A stretch of DNA of 64,000 nucleotides from Cedecea neteri (GCF_000757825.1 NZ_CP009451.1:1674001-1738000), one strand, 5' to 3'. Counted from the first letter of the stretch, positions 25,466 to 35,041 are shown. The notes: generated by a model from the sequence alone, not told the origin. Numbers and translations: made by a program.

Positions 25466-26725
25466 ATGTGCCTTATTTTAGAACCCCACAAAAAGCAAAC
25501 ACCTGAAATTCTCTCGAACTCTTTTATCAAGTTCATATTCTTGATGTCTACAACGATATTTTATGGTCTGTACACGCCTACACTGCGGGCCGATGAAATA
25601 GCGCCTTCCTCGCATGACTTTAATGTCGAAGTCACAATGGATAAAGCATCGCTACCAAACTCAGTAATTATCTTTGATAATGTTTTTGGTGGCATGTCCT
25701 CCCCAGGCGGAAGCGCCAATAGCGCTGAGGTTAATAAAAATAGAAATAATACTTTAACTTGTTATACGCGTACCGATCCTTCAAACGGATCATGCCCAAC
25801 AAATCCATATTGGGGTAATGGAAAAACTGGCCCTCTTTTCGATGGAAAATTAGTATTGCGTTTCAGTAATGAGAAGGCCGGAAAGACTGTAGATTTAACG
25901 CTCGATGGTGCAAAGAGAATCCCCTCTTTACTTAAAGTAAGCCTCTGGAATGCCACGACTTATACTTCTGACAACCCTATTACATTCTCACTGAAGATAA
26001 ATCGCTCGGAGCTTTTAAAGCTAACTCCGGGGACATGGAATGCACATTTAATAATGTATCTGACTAAATGGGTTAAAGATTGTCCAGCTCCGGGGAAAAA
26101 TCAGGCGAGTCAGGGATGTAGCGGCAGCAGATTTGGCTCATGGAATTCAACTATATCGCTAACAATAACCGACTATGGCACACAGCAAATTTATTTCCCT
26201 GAATATGGCGCATCAACGCCCTTAGTTGACCTTGGGCTAAGAATAAAAAAATTTGGCGATCGCACGGCCATGGCTGATGCACACAGGACAATAGATATGT
26301 GTTTATACGATGGGAGCAACTCAAGTTCAAACCAGATAAGTCTGTTATTCACGGATGAAGGAAAACAGGCCCCGGGAAGAAAAACCGGAGAGTTTTCAAT
26401 ATACGCGCCGGGTGCATCCACAGATCCTGACAAACGGCTTGATTACAATCTTTCTGTTATCAACCCCCTTACAGGCGGGGCGCAAACAGTTAAAAATGGC
26501 GTGCCAATTATCTGGACCGGCGTAAGTGCAGATGAAGGGAAAGTTAAAACTAAACTGGTTAATCTGCCTGGCGTAAACGGCCTGGCTCAATGCGTGCCGG
26601 CACCATTAACCTTCAGAGTGCCGGAGTTCAAAATATCATCAAAGAGCCAGGGGCGTTACTCCGGAACGCTTAAGGTAGTTTATACCCCCACCACGCAATC
26701 ATGGCGAGATGACGTTAAAAAATAA
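25466..26725 (+). CDS. CS1/CfaE-like fimbrial tip adhesin
   Basis: 419 residues, 6 bases after the usher gene, with AAGGAG upstream. The N-terminus has a long charged segment before a hydrophobic core (FIKFIFLMSTTIFYGLYTPTLRA), so the signal peptide either uses an extended n-region or begins at an internal Met. The mature part resembles CfaE-type minor pilins. It has paired cysteines in the N-terminal receptor-binding half (LTCYTRTDPSNGSCPTNPYWG, DCPAPGKNQASQGCSG) and a subunit-like C-terminal half ending YSGTLKVVYTPTTQ. It should cap the fibre and define receptor specificity. The receptor is unknown. Confidence 0.83.
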   Translation: MCLILEPHKKQTPEILSNSFIKFIFLMSTTIFYGLYTPTLRADEIAPSSHDFNVEVTMDKASLPNSVIIFDNVFGGMSSPGGSANSAEVNKNRNNTLTCYTRTDPSNGSCPTNPYWGNGKTGPLFDGKLVLRFSNEKAGKTVDLTLDGAKRIPSLLKVSLWNATTYTSDNPITFSLKINRSELLKLTPGTWNAHLIMYLTKWVKDCPAPGKNQASQGCSGSRFGSWNSTISLTITDYGTQQIYFPEYGASTPLVDLGLRIKKFGDRTAMADAHRTIDMCLYDGSNSSSNQISLLFTDEGKQAPGRKTGEFSIYAPGASTDPDKRLDYNLSVINPLTGGAQTVKNGVPIIWTGVSADEGKVKTKLVNLPGVNGLAQCVPAPLTFRVPEFKISSKSQGRYSGTLKVVYTPTTQSWRDDVKK

Positions 26726-26729
26726 AACT

Positions 26730-26775
26730 GCCCGCCTGTTTATATAATTGCATTCATATGCGGGCGGATTTTATT
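26730..26775 (+). terminator. Weak terminator-like structure after tip adhesin gene
   Basis: GCCCGC and GCGGGC are separated by a loop of about 26 bases and followed by ATTTTATTTATT. It probably ends the fimbrial transcript but may be leaky into the oxidoreductase gene. Confidence 0.45.
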
Positions 26776-26831
26776 TATTAATAACAAAATTAACTTATTA
26801 AACTCTAAAGCAACCTTGCTAAGGCGGATGT

Positions 26832-28250
26832 ATGAATATAAGCAGGAGAAAATTAATATTAGGCGGGGGGGCTATATGCGCTGCAGGTGCGGTAGCCGGA
26901 GTCCTTCCCCCCATGCTCAAACAAGAGGGAAGACTGGTCGCAGGCAAACCAAGATATGGTTTTGTTTCGGGCACAGAAGGTAATATTCCAAAGGCAGCGG
27001 ATGTCGTCGTCATTGGCGCGGGCATACTCGGGATTATGACAGCGATAAATCTGACCAAAAAAGGATTATCCGTTGTTATTCTGGAGAAAGGCAATATTGC
27101 AGGGGAGCAATCATCTCGTTTTTATGGCCAGCTTATTACCTATAAAATGGAAGGCCAGACATTCATGCTCCATCATCTGGGGAAACAGCATTGGCGTGAG
27201 ATGAATGCCATGATCGGGGCAGATACCAGCTACCGAACCCAGGGGCGAGTTGAAGTCCCCTTTGACGACGACGACTTAGATAATGTGACGAAGTGGATTG
27301 CCCGGAAGAAGGAAGAAGTCGGCGGCACGAATCCTCTTCAAACCAGAATTATCGAGGGCAATGAGTTAAAACGGCGTCTGACCGGAGCTGTTTCAACCTG
27401 GAAGGTGGCAGGTTTTGAAGAGGATTCCGGCAGCCTCGATCCTGAAATTGCGACCTTCAAGATTGCCGAGTATGCCAAAAGACTTGGGATCAGAATTTAT
27501 ACGCAGTGTGCCGCCCGGGGGATTGAAACCCAGGGCGGTGCTGTTTCCGATGTGGTCACCGAAAAAGGCTCGATAAAAACAGCTCGCGTTGTACTCTGCG
27601 GTGGGGCATGGTCCCGTTTATTTATGCAAAACCTCGGCGTGGACCTGGAAACGCTGCCGGCATATCAGTCTCAGCAATTGATTTCAGGCACAGTAGGGCT
27701 GCCTGGCGGGAATGTTGCCTTACCGGGTAATCTGTTTTTCCGCGAACAGGCTGATGGAACCTATGCTACCTCGCCTCGCATTGAGGTCATCCCTATCGTC
27801 GAAGACTCATTTAAATATGGCTATAAATATCTGCCCCTGCTGGCTCAGCCCGATGCCGCAGTCCATCTGTCAATTAACGAGCAATTGCTCAACTCATTTA
27901 AGCAAAAAAAGAACTGGAAGCTGGATGAAATATCGCCCTTCGAGAGCAACAGGGATATGGTTGCCTTGCCGGATGTCAAAGATTTAGACAGGTCACTTGC
28001 CCGACTAAGGGCAGAGTTTCCTGCTTTTAACCATTCGACAGTGATTGACCGATGGAGTGGCGCTATGGCCGTCGCGCCGGATGAGTCACCTATTATTTCT
28101 GCCGTTCAAGAATGCCCGGGGCTGGTGGTTAACACGGCCACAAGCTGGGGGATGACTGAAAGCCCTGTTTCCGCCTCTATTGCCGCAGATATTCTGCTGG
28201 GGGACACGCCTGTACTGGATCCTAAAGCATTTAGCCTTTACAGATTTTAA
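26832..28250 (+). CDS. Tat-exported FAD-dependent oxidoreductase (DAO family)
   Basis: 472 residues. The N-terminus MNISRRKLILGGG followed by a hydrophobic stretch is a twin-arginine signal. The FAD-binding motif VVVIGAGILGIMTAINLTKKG follows (about 58-78), and the rest follows D-amino-acid oxidase/glycerol-3-phosphate oxidase-type enzymes (conserved GFEEDSGSLDP, VVNTATSWGMTESP near the end). Substrates in this family are amines, amino acids or polyols and cannot be told here. It lies on the same strand 106 bases after the fimbrial tip gene, beyond a weak hairpin. A periplasmic flavoenzyme beside a fimbrial operon is unusual; its base composition is closer to the fimbrial genes than to the core. 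Confidence 0.82.
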   Translation: MNISRRKLILGGGAICAAGAVAGVLPPMLKQEGRLVAGKPRYGFVSGTEGNIPKAADVVVIGAGILGIMTAINLTKKGLSVVILEKGNIAGEQSSRFYGQLITYKMEGQTFMLHHLGKQHWREMNAMIGADTSYRTQGRVEVPFDDDDLDNVTKWIARKKEEVGGTNPLQTRIIEGNELKRRLTGAVSTWKVAGFEEDSGSLDPEIATFKIAEYAKRLGIRIYTQCAARGIETQGGAVSDVVTEKGSIKTARVVLCGGAWSRLFMQNLGVDLETLPAYQSQQLISGTVGLPGGNVALPGNLFFREQADGTYATSPRIEVIPIVEDSFKYGYKYLPLLAQPDAAVHLSINEQLLNSFKQKKNWKLDEISPFESNRDMVALPDVKDLDRSLARLRAEFPAFNHSTVIDRWSGAMAVAPDESPIISAVQECPGLVVNTATSWGMTESPVSASIAADILLGDTPVLDPKAFSLYRF

Positions 28251-28395
28251 CCGGGACCGGAGAACAGTGAGGAATAAAATCTGTGCCGGATTATACCCTC
28301 CGGCCACAGGCTATTTTTCATACATCCCATGATGACGGATAGCATTCCTGGCAGTTTTAACTGCCAGCCTTCTGAGCTGATGCCATGATTTAAAA

Positions 28396-28887
28396 TCACA
28401 CCTTACGCGTTATTTTATCCAGAATCCCCATGGCAAAGGCTGAAAGGACAAATGTCATATGCATGATGACATACCACATTATCTTCCCATCATTAAAGTT
28501 ACCGGCATCCATAAAGACCCGTAGCAGATGGATTGATGAAATCGCGACAATAGAAGCAGCAACCTTATTTTTCAGCGAGGTAGAGTCAACCTTCCCTAAC
28601 CAGTTCAGCTTTTCACTGAGGTGTTTAACGTTAAGGCGAGAGACAAAATTCTCATAGCCGGAGAGCATGACCATAACCAATAACCCTCCCACCAGGGCCA
28701 TATCTACAAGCGACAGCAGCAGCAGGATAAGATCCGACTCCGCAATCAGCAGGATATCCGGTAATACATGCACTATTTCCTGAAAAAACTTAATCGTTAA
28801 TGCCACAAGCGCCAATGACAGCCCAAAATATACCGGGGCTAATAACCAGCGCGATGCACAAAGCAGATTCTCAATCAAACGCTCCAT
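28396..28887 (-). CDS. yqhA: YqhA family (UPF0114) inner-membrane protein
   Basis: From the Met at 28887 the 163-residue protein closely follows E. coli YqhA ([25 protein letters not shown]..., [46 protein letters not shown]). It has about four membrane helices. Function is unknown. The longer frame upstream (13 residues) is not conserved and was not used. The psiE-like gene lies 62 bases upstream on the same strand, so both are probably co-transcribed. Confidence 0.9.
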   Translation of the reverse strand: MERLIENLLCASRWLLAPVYFGLSLALVALTIKFFQEIVHVLPDILLIAESDLILLLLSLVDMALVGGLLVMVMLSGYENFVSRLNVKHLSEKLNWLGKVDSTSLKNKVAASIVAISSIHLLRVFMDAGNFNDGKIMWYVIMHMTFVLSAFAMGILDKITRKV

Positions 28888-28949
28888 ATAATGACTCACT
28901 CCCTTATAAAGATGAATAAACAACACCAGTTTTAACGCAAAAGAGTTAC

Positions 28950-29375
28950 TTATGGCTCTATCTTCTTACTTTTAGTGAATAGTAAAATGGTAGACAAAAT
29001 GAAAATTGATGCACAATACAGGATGGTGTCCTGAGCGCTGGAATGATCCACAATCAACAATCGTATTATTGCCGTGATGGCAATATAGATAAAATACCTT
29101 AATGGGAAATGGCATCCGGATTTAAAGTAAACCACTATCAGCGCAACGAACTCAAAGAATAGAAAATACGTCACCAGAGCCTCAATCAAATCATATGAGG
29201 ATTTCTCTGAGGTATTGTTATAGAGCATCGCGGCCATGTAACTCCCTTCCCGCAGAAGGAAGATTGTTAAGATCAGGCCGACAAAACAGAGGCTTATGTT
29301 AAGCATGCCGCGGATAAGCGCGGTAAAGACATCTGTCCATTTTATTTTTAGTGATGAAAACATACCAAACCACAT
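28950..29375 (-). CDS. PsiE-like inner-membrane protein
   Basis: 141 residues with four predicted membrane helices, resembling the phosphate-starvation-inducible PsiE family ([43 protein letters not shown]). Function of the family is unknown. Start choice is uncertain: ATG 29375 has no ribosome site and sits only five bases after a terminator-like T-run, and a second Met four codons on is possible. That arrangement suggests control by premature termination. Confidence 0.75.
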   Translation of the reverse strand: MWFGMFSSLKIKWTDVFTALIRGMLNISLCFVGLILTIFLLREGSYMAAMLYNNTSEKSSYDLIEALVTYFLFFEFVALIVVYFKSGCHFPLRYFIYIAITAIIRLLIVDHSSAQDTILYCASIFILSTILLFTKSKKIEP

Positions 29376-29380
29376 ATATT

Positions 29381-29410
29381 AAAAAAAGGCATCTCCAAAG
29401 AAGAGATGCC
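29381..29410 (-). terminator. Perfect terminator immediately upstream of the psiE-like start (attenuator?)
   Basis: On the minus strand GGCATCTC-N7-GAGATGCC is followed by seven T residues, then the ATG of the psiE-like gene five bases later. A terminator in that place would abort a transcript coming from further upstream. A small frame beginning ATG TTT TAT near 29424 runs through the stem and could act as a leader peptide. Confidence 0.65.
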
Positions 29411-30035
29411 GGAAGCGGATGTATAAAACATCAAAAAAATCCCCAGGAGAGACATTTGATCAAATACTTAAACGCGAAAAAACGCTTCCGCACTTTAAGT
29501 ACGATGAGTATATGCCGCCTCATTAAATAAAGGATAAACAAAGTCGAGGCACTGGATTTTGGCGTCATCAAATTACAATCATAGACAAATAACTTACAAT
29601 TATTGAAAATCGAAAATATAAATCACTTTCGAATTAAAATTTCAATGAATAGTTATTTAGCTAAATTGTATAAAAAAACGGAGTGGGTCCTGACTGCCCT
29701 ATCATCTGCCTTATTTCCGGGCACCCGATGCGGCAAACGTGCTCCCACACCAGTGTGCCCTTCAGCAGTCACCCAGCATTGCTGCTATTGTCAGCTTCGC
29801 GGGTTATCCGTTGCGGGCAAGATGCAGACCAGAACACCGGGCCCGGCGTGCGAACCTTTTAGCTTTTTACACTGAGGTATATCTGCTCGGTTAACTGACC
29901 TGCCCCGAAGATAATTCGAACATAATCAGGGTCAAGTTCAGTTATACACACGAGATAAGAACGGGATAAAGCCGTTGTTGACGGCTTTAATTTTATTTCG
30001 CAGGCCGGGAAAGAGTATGAGAGGGTGCGGTAATA
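29411..30035. other. Non-coding stretch between psiE-like and wbuC-like genes
   Basis: About 620 bases. The left half is AT-rich and likely contains the promoter and leader of the minus-strand psiE-yqhA pair. The middle (about 29690-29880) is GC-richer and looks like a decayed foreign fragment with no recognisable protein. At 29968-29988 AAAGCCGT-TGTTG-ACGGCTTT forms a terminator-like hairpin with T-rich flank on the plus strand, beyond the end of the cupin gene. Confidence 0.5.
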
Positions 30036-30512
30036 TTACAGGGAAAAACCGCCATCCCCCACTTGCGCCAGGGCATACCATTTCATCAACTCAGCCGTTC
30101 CCGGCTCGTTTTCGGCAGGTGCCCATGGGGCCATATCTTGCTCAGCTACAGGCCGGTACGCCCCATGTTTTACCTCAAAAATAACCCCACCTTTATCCAG
30201 CGACAACACCGCATGCCAGGTCCCAGCCTCCGTCTCCAGCACCTTGCAGTCTTCACCTAACACAACGCGGTGGGTCACGTTGCCATTGTCATCAAAATTC
30301 AATACCAAAAAGCGCCCGCTAAGGGACGTCAGCAGCTCAAACGTGTGCGGGTGACGGTGAGGGCGAACATAGGTCCCCGGCTCCATAGCAATAGCCAGGC
30401 GCTGAACAGGGTCGCTCAATTCAGGATGGAGATTACGATGGGCACGTAAGCGAGGAGAGTTTGCGGCTTGCTCGCTTTGTTTTTGTAGATCGCTGAACGT
30501 AATTTGTTTCAT
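30036..30512 (-). CDS. wbuC: WbuC-family cupin protein
   Basis: 158 residues with a cupin core: PGTYVRPHRHPHTFELLTSLSGRFLVLNFDDNG holds the metal-binding His cluster (H-R-H-x-H and E), and the second motif is TWHAVLSLDKGGVIFEVKHG. This is the pattern of WbuC, often found in or near O-antigen gene clusters, for which no clear reaction is established. No sugar genes are nearby here. It is the last gene before the thrW island boundary. Confidence 0.82.
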   Translation of the reverse strand: MKQITFSDLQKQSEQAANSPRLRAHRNLHPELSDPVQRLAIAMEPGTYVRPHRHPHTFELLTSLSGRFLVLNFDDNGNVTHRVVLGEDCKVLETEAGTWHAVLSLDKGGVIFEVKHGAYRPVAEQDMAPWAPAENEPGTAELMKWYALAQVGDGGFSL

Positions 30513-30825
30513 ATTAACCTTTGTGAATGTAGGTCGCTCACGGCAACCAGGACCCCGGATGTCGCATGGTTTTATGCTATCTCAACAGACGATTAGCCAC
30601 GGCTTTAGCAGCACAAATCTCTGCCCGGATTATAGACGCTGCGGCTAATGCCCCATAGCTCCAGAACGAGTCTATTTACAATACCACCGGCGTTCCTGCC
30701 GAGGCTTGCTTGAGAATGGCTATGTGCTGGTTGGCAGTAAAACGCTTTTTTATGGGGTGTCCTTATGTGGCTGATGAGGACATTGGTCAGGTTGGGGTGT
30801 GTTAATTAGTGGGGGGCAGATCAAA

Positions 30826-30944
30826 GTCAGTAGACGTAGAAATACTATCGAGAGCGTTAAAACTTGAGAATACGGGCTTTTAGTTGATTTCGGCAGACTT
30901 GGGAAGAGTTTGATAATGGTGCGATAATAGGAACAACACCTACT
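30826..30944 (+). repeat. attL-side copy of the thrW boundary direct repeat
   Basis: This stretch aligns imperfectly along its length with 46043-46167: both begin GTCAGTAGACGT, share GCGAGAGC-like and GGGTTTTAGT-like blocks, and end in TGGTGC-(C)-GATAATAGGA, the thrW 3' end. The core here (30917-30932) lacks one C relative to the tRNA and is followed by a decayed tRNA match (ACACCTACT). Confidence 0.75.
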
Positions 30945-30990
30945 GCATAAAGATATTGATTTTTAATCATTTTATTTAATTCGATCTTTT

Positions 30991-31015
30991 AGCATACCCC
31001 CATAAGTACCCCCAA
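30991..31015 (+). repeat. Arm-type integrase site, left end
   Basis: AGCATACCCCC and GTACCCCC repeat the pattern AGCATATACCCCC and GTACCCCC found just upstream of the integrase start at 45994-46018. Matching direct repeats near both ends are expected of integrase or excisionase arm sites. Confidence 0.6.
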
Positions 31016-31519
31016 ATACTGGTACGTCGGGTGTAAGTACAGATTAAAACCATGGGCTATCAAGACAATTGGCTCTGGTTTTACCCCCTAAGTTCTAGTT
31101 CACTACATTCAGGTCTTTTTTTTAGTAGTACAAAAAAGTATCAGGTATCAGCCCTTATAGCTGAAATAATTCCCTCTAGTCGTCGACGTAAGCTGACCAC
31201 CGCTTTAGAGTTTTCCAACATAGATGCAGCTTGCTCCCTGTTGATGGTAACCTAGCCTTTCAAATATTCTTTTGTTTACATATATTTTTTGATGTAAGAC
31301 TTCTACGTATGTTCATAAGAGCCATCTTCCAAAAGACATTATCGACTACACAGCCTCCGCTCCGGTTAAGTCAATAGCTCACCTTTTCTTAACTTCGTCT
31401 GACCACTACAGTGCTTGTAGAATCAATCTAGCGGTAATCAAGACTACCGCTTCCTGCAAACCAATTAAATATCTGCAATTTGAAGGCAACCCATCCAAAG
31501 TTACAGCATTAAATTAGGG

Positions 31520-33388
31520 CTATCTTTTTGAGGGCTCTGGGATAAGGGCTTTGCGCTCTCCGTCCTTAGCATGCTCACCCGCGAACCATTCGTAATGAAC
31601 ATTATTGATGATTGATACCGGCGGTTCTTTATTCTCAATAACTATGATCTGTAAGGTATCAGGCAATTGAGTCAGTGAATGCCAGAAGCCTTCCTCAATA
31701 CCAGCCGATATGGGTTCATCGGAACCCGATACCGTAGCGGCTGCTTTCTTTTTATAACTTGTCAGCGGTGAATCAATCACGACCAGACCAGGATGTGGAT
31801 GTCCTTTTTTGATACAATACTTCAGTAATCCTATGATGAAAGCTGAATAAAGAATGGCACGAACACCTTTACCGTGAGACTGACGAGGTTGTCCATCAAC
31901 AATGATGTCATACTCTTTTTCATTAAATGAAACGTTAGGCTCGGTACCCCATTTCCAGTCTTTCAAAACAGTTTCAATTTCTCTGCAAAGTTCAGCCAGC
32001 GCATAGGTAGATAACCCCTCCCACTCAAGTCGTGGTTGAGTGCTGTTCTCAAGAAGTATTTCCATATCTTCTTGATGTTTAAGTAATTCAAGCCACCGCT
32101 GACGATCAATCAACTCGGCGTCCCTTTCGGCTCGCTGCTCAATAACTAAATCCAGGTTTTCTTTGGAAAGTACAAGAAGAGGCTCAAAAGTATGTTTTAT
32201 CTGGTCCTTCATTCCATCTAAGCTTTCTTGTGAATTATTTCTTTCTATATTCAGAACTTCTTTTCTTCGCTCAAGATCACCCATCGCTTTTTGCAGGTCT
32301 TCAAGGTATCCATGAATTTTTGCAGCTTCAGCTAAAGAAGACCGTCGGACTTCATCACAGTTCATTAGTTTTTTAGCGTTCTCACTATGTGGGTATGGTA
32401 AATTTTGGCCACAGAGAGAACAAGGAACTTCCTGAAGTGAAGTGAAGTAGTGAGAACCTTCGGAAAGAAAATCCAGCCGTTTCAGGTCAGAATGGTAACG
32501 TTCTTTGAGTAGGCTATATCTTGATTGGATTTCAACTACCCCCATTAACTGGGATTCTATTTTTAACGTCAACGCTGTCTCTCTTTTTATTCCCTCATGC
32601 AAGTCAGAAATAGCACCTGTAGCCCTCTCCACCTCATCAATAGCTTGGGCGATTAATTGCTCAGATAAATCATCTGCTGAGGCCGTGAATGGAAAATTAG
32701 GCAAACAATTTGAAAAACGTTCATCAAGTGGTCGAATCAAATCCTGTATGAATTCGAGCTTCGCCATCAACCTCGCCCTTACAATTTCAGGCTTTTCTTC
32801 TACGGTAACGCCATCATCATCATGCCCGGACAGGATGTACGAAAACATGCGTTTTCGGACTGTATCGTCATAACCAGAACGTCCCGTTACTGGCGAGTAT
32901 TCGTCGATGATGGATACTTCATCCACCAAAAATATAGGAGCCAGCGTTCGAATCGAAAAACGTTGCGTTTCGCCACGAGCATTCTTGCGAAGCTTCGCCT
33001 CTTTGATCCCCGCAAAAGGGAAAAGTATGGACGTAACGTCTGGTCCCTTACTCGTTCCTTTACGCACAGGGGCAATTGTTTTACCTTCTTCACGGATGTC
33101 TTGAATAGCGACATCATGTGCCTCTAATTTTCCACCCTCTAAATCGCGCTTGAGAGTTAAGACCCCCTCTTTATCATTTTCGAATTCAACATAAAGATAT
33201 GTGTAATCTGTGGCCTCTTTCAATTTTTTTTTGAGTTTTTCGGCACCAAGGATATAGTCAAGGCAACTAACAAGGTAACTTTTCCCAGTATCGGATTCCC
33301 CAGCTAGAATATTCGCACCCTTATAGAAATCCACATAAGCGTCTTGAACGCCGTTTCCGCGTAAAAGTATTTTTCTTATACGTAGCAT
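31520..33388 (-). CDS. ABC-3C system SMC/RecN-like ATPase
   Basis: 622 residues with the split ATPase head of SMC/Rad50-type proteins: Walker A GESDTGKSY (30-38) near the start and Walker B LVVIDSPLTSY (D539) near the end. A helical middle carries a zinc-hook-like CSLCGQ (about 320). A signature-like QSHGKGVRA precedes Walker B. It starts one base after the middle-component gene. In ABC three-component systems this ATPase is thought to sense invading nucleic acid structures and license the effector. This is the last gene of the three-gene operon. Confidence 0.85.
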   Translation of the reverse strand: MLRIRKILLRGNGVQDAYVDFYKGANILAGESDTGKSYLVSCLDYILGAEKLKKKLKEATDYTYLYVEFENDKEGVLTLKRDLEGGKLEAHDVAIQDIREEGKTIAPVRKGTSKGPDVTSILFPFAGIKEAKLRKNARGETQRFSIRTLAPIFLVDEVSIIDEYSPVTGRSGYDDTVRKRMFSYILSGHDDDGVTVEEKPEIVRARLMAKLEFIQDLIRPLDERFSNCLPNFPFTASADDLSEQLIAQAIDEVERATGAISDLHEGIKRETALTLKIESQLMGVVEIQSRYSLLKERYHSDLKRLDFLSEGSHYFTSLQEVPCSLCGQNLPYPHSENAKKLMNCDEVRRSSLAEAAKIHGYLEDLQKAMGDLERRKEVLNIERNNSQESLDGMKDQIKHTFEPLLVLSKENLDLVIEQRAERDAELIDRQRWLELLKHQEDMEILLENSTQPRLEWEGLSTYALAELCREIETVLKDWKWGTEPNVSFNEKEYDIIVDGQPRQSHGKGVRAILYSAFIIGLLKYCIKKGHPHPGLVVIDSPLTSYKKKAAATVSGSDEPISAGIEEGFWHSLTQLPDTLQIIVIENKEPPVSIINNVHYEWFAGEHAKDGERKALIPEPSKR

Positions 33389-33389
33389 T

Positions 33390-33917
33390 TTATAAATCCA
33401 GTAAGTCTATTGCGGTCAATCGGTCGAATTCAGAACCCCATTGCCCCACGTTCTGAGATATGTATGAAGCAAGTTCTTCATCCGTGTATTCACAGAACTG
33501 CTTTGTGATCCAGAAGGCACGTTCTGCAAGCTCTTTTGCATACTGTGACTTTAAAAGCTGCACAAACCTTCCTGTTAACTCGGAAGCCTGATATAAAATC
33601 CCTTCGGCAGCAAAGACAACCTTAATCAATTCTCTTGATAGCATTAAATGCAGCCCTTCCTGAATTGCGCTTCGTTTAACAAGAAGCTCTGTTCCCCGAT
33701 GAGGAACTGCTGGGTGAAGGCTTTTGGGTCCCCCAGCTACGTCACTGGTATGCACAAGAAGGTAGTCATACGAAACTACCCTTTGTAGGTCCATTGCTAC
33801 ATTTCCCGCTGCAGATAATATGAACAGCGCTCGGAATCCATACTCTAGCGGAGTGTTAAAAGGTCTTTGTTCAAAGTTTCCTTCAGCTACTGGCATTTCA
33901 CTCATGGATTGCACCAA
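33390..33917 (-). CDS. ABC-3C system middle component
   Basis: 175 residues matching my recollection of ABC-three-component middle component 2. Conserved blocks include FNTPLEYGFRALFILSA, DLQRVVSYDYLLVHTSDVAGGPKSLHPAVPHRGTELLVKR and a C-terminal GQWGSEF. The protein is predicted to couple the ATPase to the effector. It has no known enzymatic motif. Its start overlaps the end of the nuclease-like gene by 16 bases, and its stop is one base before the ATPase start: tight coupling typical of a stoichiometric complex. Confidence 0.82.
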   Translation of the reverse strand: MVQSMSEMPVAEGNFEQRPFNTPLEYGFRALFILSAAGNVAMDLQRVVSYDYLLVHTSDVAGGPKSLHPAVPHRGTELLVKRSAIQEGLHLMLSRELIKVVFAAEGILYQASELTGRFVQLLKSQYAKELAERAFWITKQFCEYTDEELASYISQNVGQWGSEFDRLTAIDLLDL

Positions 33918-35041
33918 TTAATCAAGTTAGTATTGGCTAGTTGATGGCACATACCTTCACGATCCTTACTCGTTACATGAATGGCAAGTGGGTGCGCACC
34001 AAGTTGCAGTGTCTGAGCGGCCTTAACAGTATTTTTTAACCGAACGAGTGGAGTCCCTGTCAGCTCTGAGGTGTAGTGATACAGACCGTCATCAAACTCT
34101 TCGAGTAGAGAATTAAAAAACTCTTGATTTGCCATCTGATCCCTAGCGAGTTCTTTCAGTCCTTCCGAGCAATAAAAAGTTATTCGAGACCGTTCAAAGA
34201 GTTTTACATGGCTGATATTTGATTGAAAATCAACTAAATCTTGCACCTTGGTTTTGATATCGTCGCTGATAACTGAAAAGAGTTGTCCAATATAAACAGT
34301 CTCTATGGGAGCCACAGATGATGGTGGTTTCGCTGGTGGGTCCCGCTCAATCAACGGTGCACCAAACACCATAAGATGAAAAGAGGTTTTACTGTGTTCA
34401 GCAAGAATATCAATAGGCTGTTTTGCATGAAAAATACTAAAATCAAAATCTTTAATATATTTTTCAAGTTCAGGGGTTAAGTCAATACTATGTTTCGATG
34501 TAATTGGCTTTGAAAAAGTTGCCCATCCGGATAACATTTCCTTTTTGAGTTTTGTTGGATCATCTAGGAGGTCTTGGAATGGCGATGTTACCCCTTTGTG
34601 TGTAACAAAATGGTATTCAGTAGGTACTGAATAGTCCTTGATAAAAGTATAATAAAGAACTTTTGCAATTTCGATGCCTGCCTTAGAAAGGCCTAAATTG
34701 GCATCATAATGTTTGCATTGATATAAGTGCCATCTTCGAGGAACAGCATCCGATGAATCAAGCCATACGACAATATCTCGGCCTTTATCTCCCGCCCCGC
34801 CACGTTGTTGTACTTCGTTGACATATTGCTGACCAGCTAAGTATTCAGAGGCCCATTCGAGTGTAAACCTTTCAAATTCGGCGGCACTAAACTGTGCCAG
34901 ACGATCCAGGGGATCTATTGGAAGCCCCACACCTAACCCAAGCAAACGAGCGTTCACACCCGGCCAAGTTGTAGGAGCAGAAAGTCCGCTAAGCGTCGAA
35001 TTTGAATTCTGTTTCATCTTCTCTACCACCACGACCTCCAT
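33902..35041 (-). CDS. ABC-3C effector with N-terminal Mrr-like restriction endonuclease domain
   Basis: 379 residues. Residues about 50-125 show the PD-(D/E)xK nuclease pattern of Mrr-like enzymes: AAEFERF (E57), GAGDKGRDIVVWL (D89), YQCKHY (Q108, K110). All catalytic positions are present. The rest (about 200-379) is an ABC-3C C-terminal domain with no independent function I recognise. It is expected to cut DNA when released by the ATPase and middle component. The start is uncertain: the first Met and one at residue 9 are possible, neither with a strong ribosome site. Confidence 0.82.
   Translation of the reverse strand: MEVVVVEKMKQNSNSTLSGLSAPTTWPGVNARLLGLGVGLPIDPLDRLAQFSAAEFERFTLEWASEYLAGQQYVNEVQQRGGAGDKGRDIVVWLDSSDAVPRRWHLYQCKHYDANLGLSKAGIEIAKVLYYTFIKDYSVPTEYHFVTHKGVTSPFQDLLDDPTKLKKEMLSGWATFSKPITSKHSIDLTPELEKYIKDFDFSIFHAKQPIDILAEHSKTSFHLMVFGAPLIERDPPAKPPSSVAPIETVYIGQLFSVISDDIKTKVQDLVDFQSNISHVKLFERSRITFYCSEGLKELARDQMANQEFFNSLLEEFDDGLYHYTSELTGTPLVRLKNTVKAAQTLQLGAHPLAIHVTSKDREGMCHQLANTNLINWCNP

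Larger units (their letters stand above)
30513..31519. other. Left end of the thrW island: boundary repeats and gene-free DNA
   Basis: About 1 kb with no convincing gene. It holds the left copy of the boundary repeat (30826-30944), the att core and a pair of TACCCCC arm-like sites (30991-31015). To the left of the core the sequence resembles the integrase-proximal flank at the other end, suggesting remains of an earlier element. From 31020 to 31519 I see nothing beyond AT-rich sequence. Confidence 0.6.

Noticed and set aside
29603..29875. 90-codon frame between the psiE-like and cupin genes
   Set aside because: The start region is AT-rich leader sequence, the rest is Cys/Pro/Thr-rich without motif, and there is no ribosome site.
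31052..31255. 67-codon frame at the left end of the island
   Set aside because: No ribosome site, serine-rich low-complexity translation, and it lies in boundary DNA.
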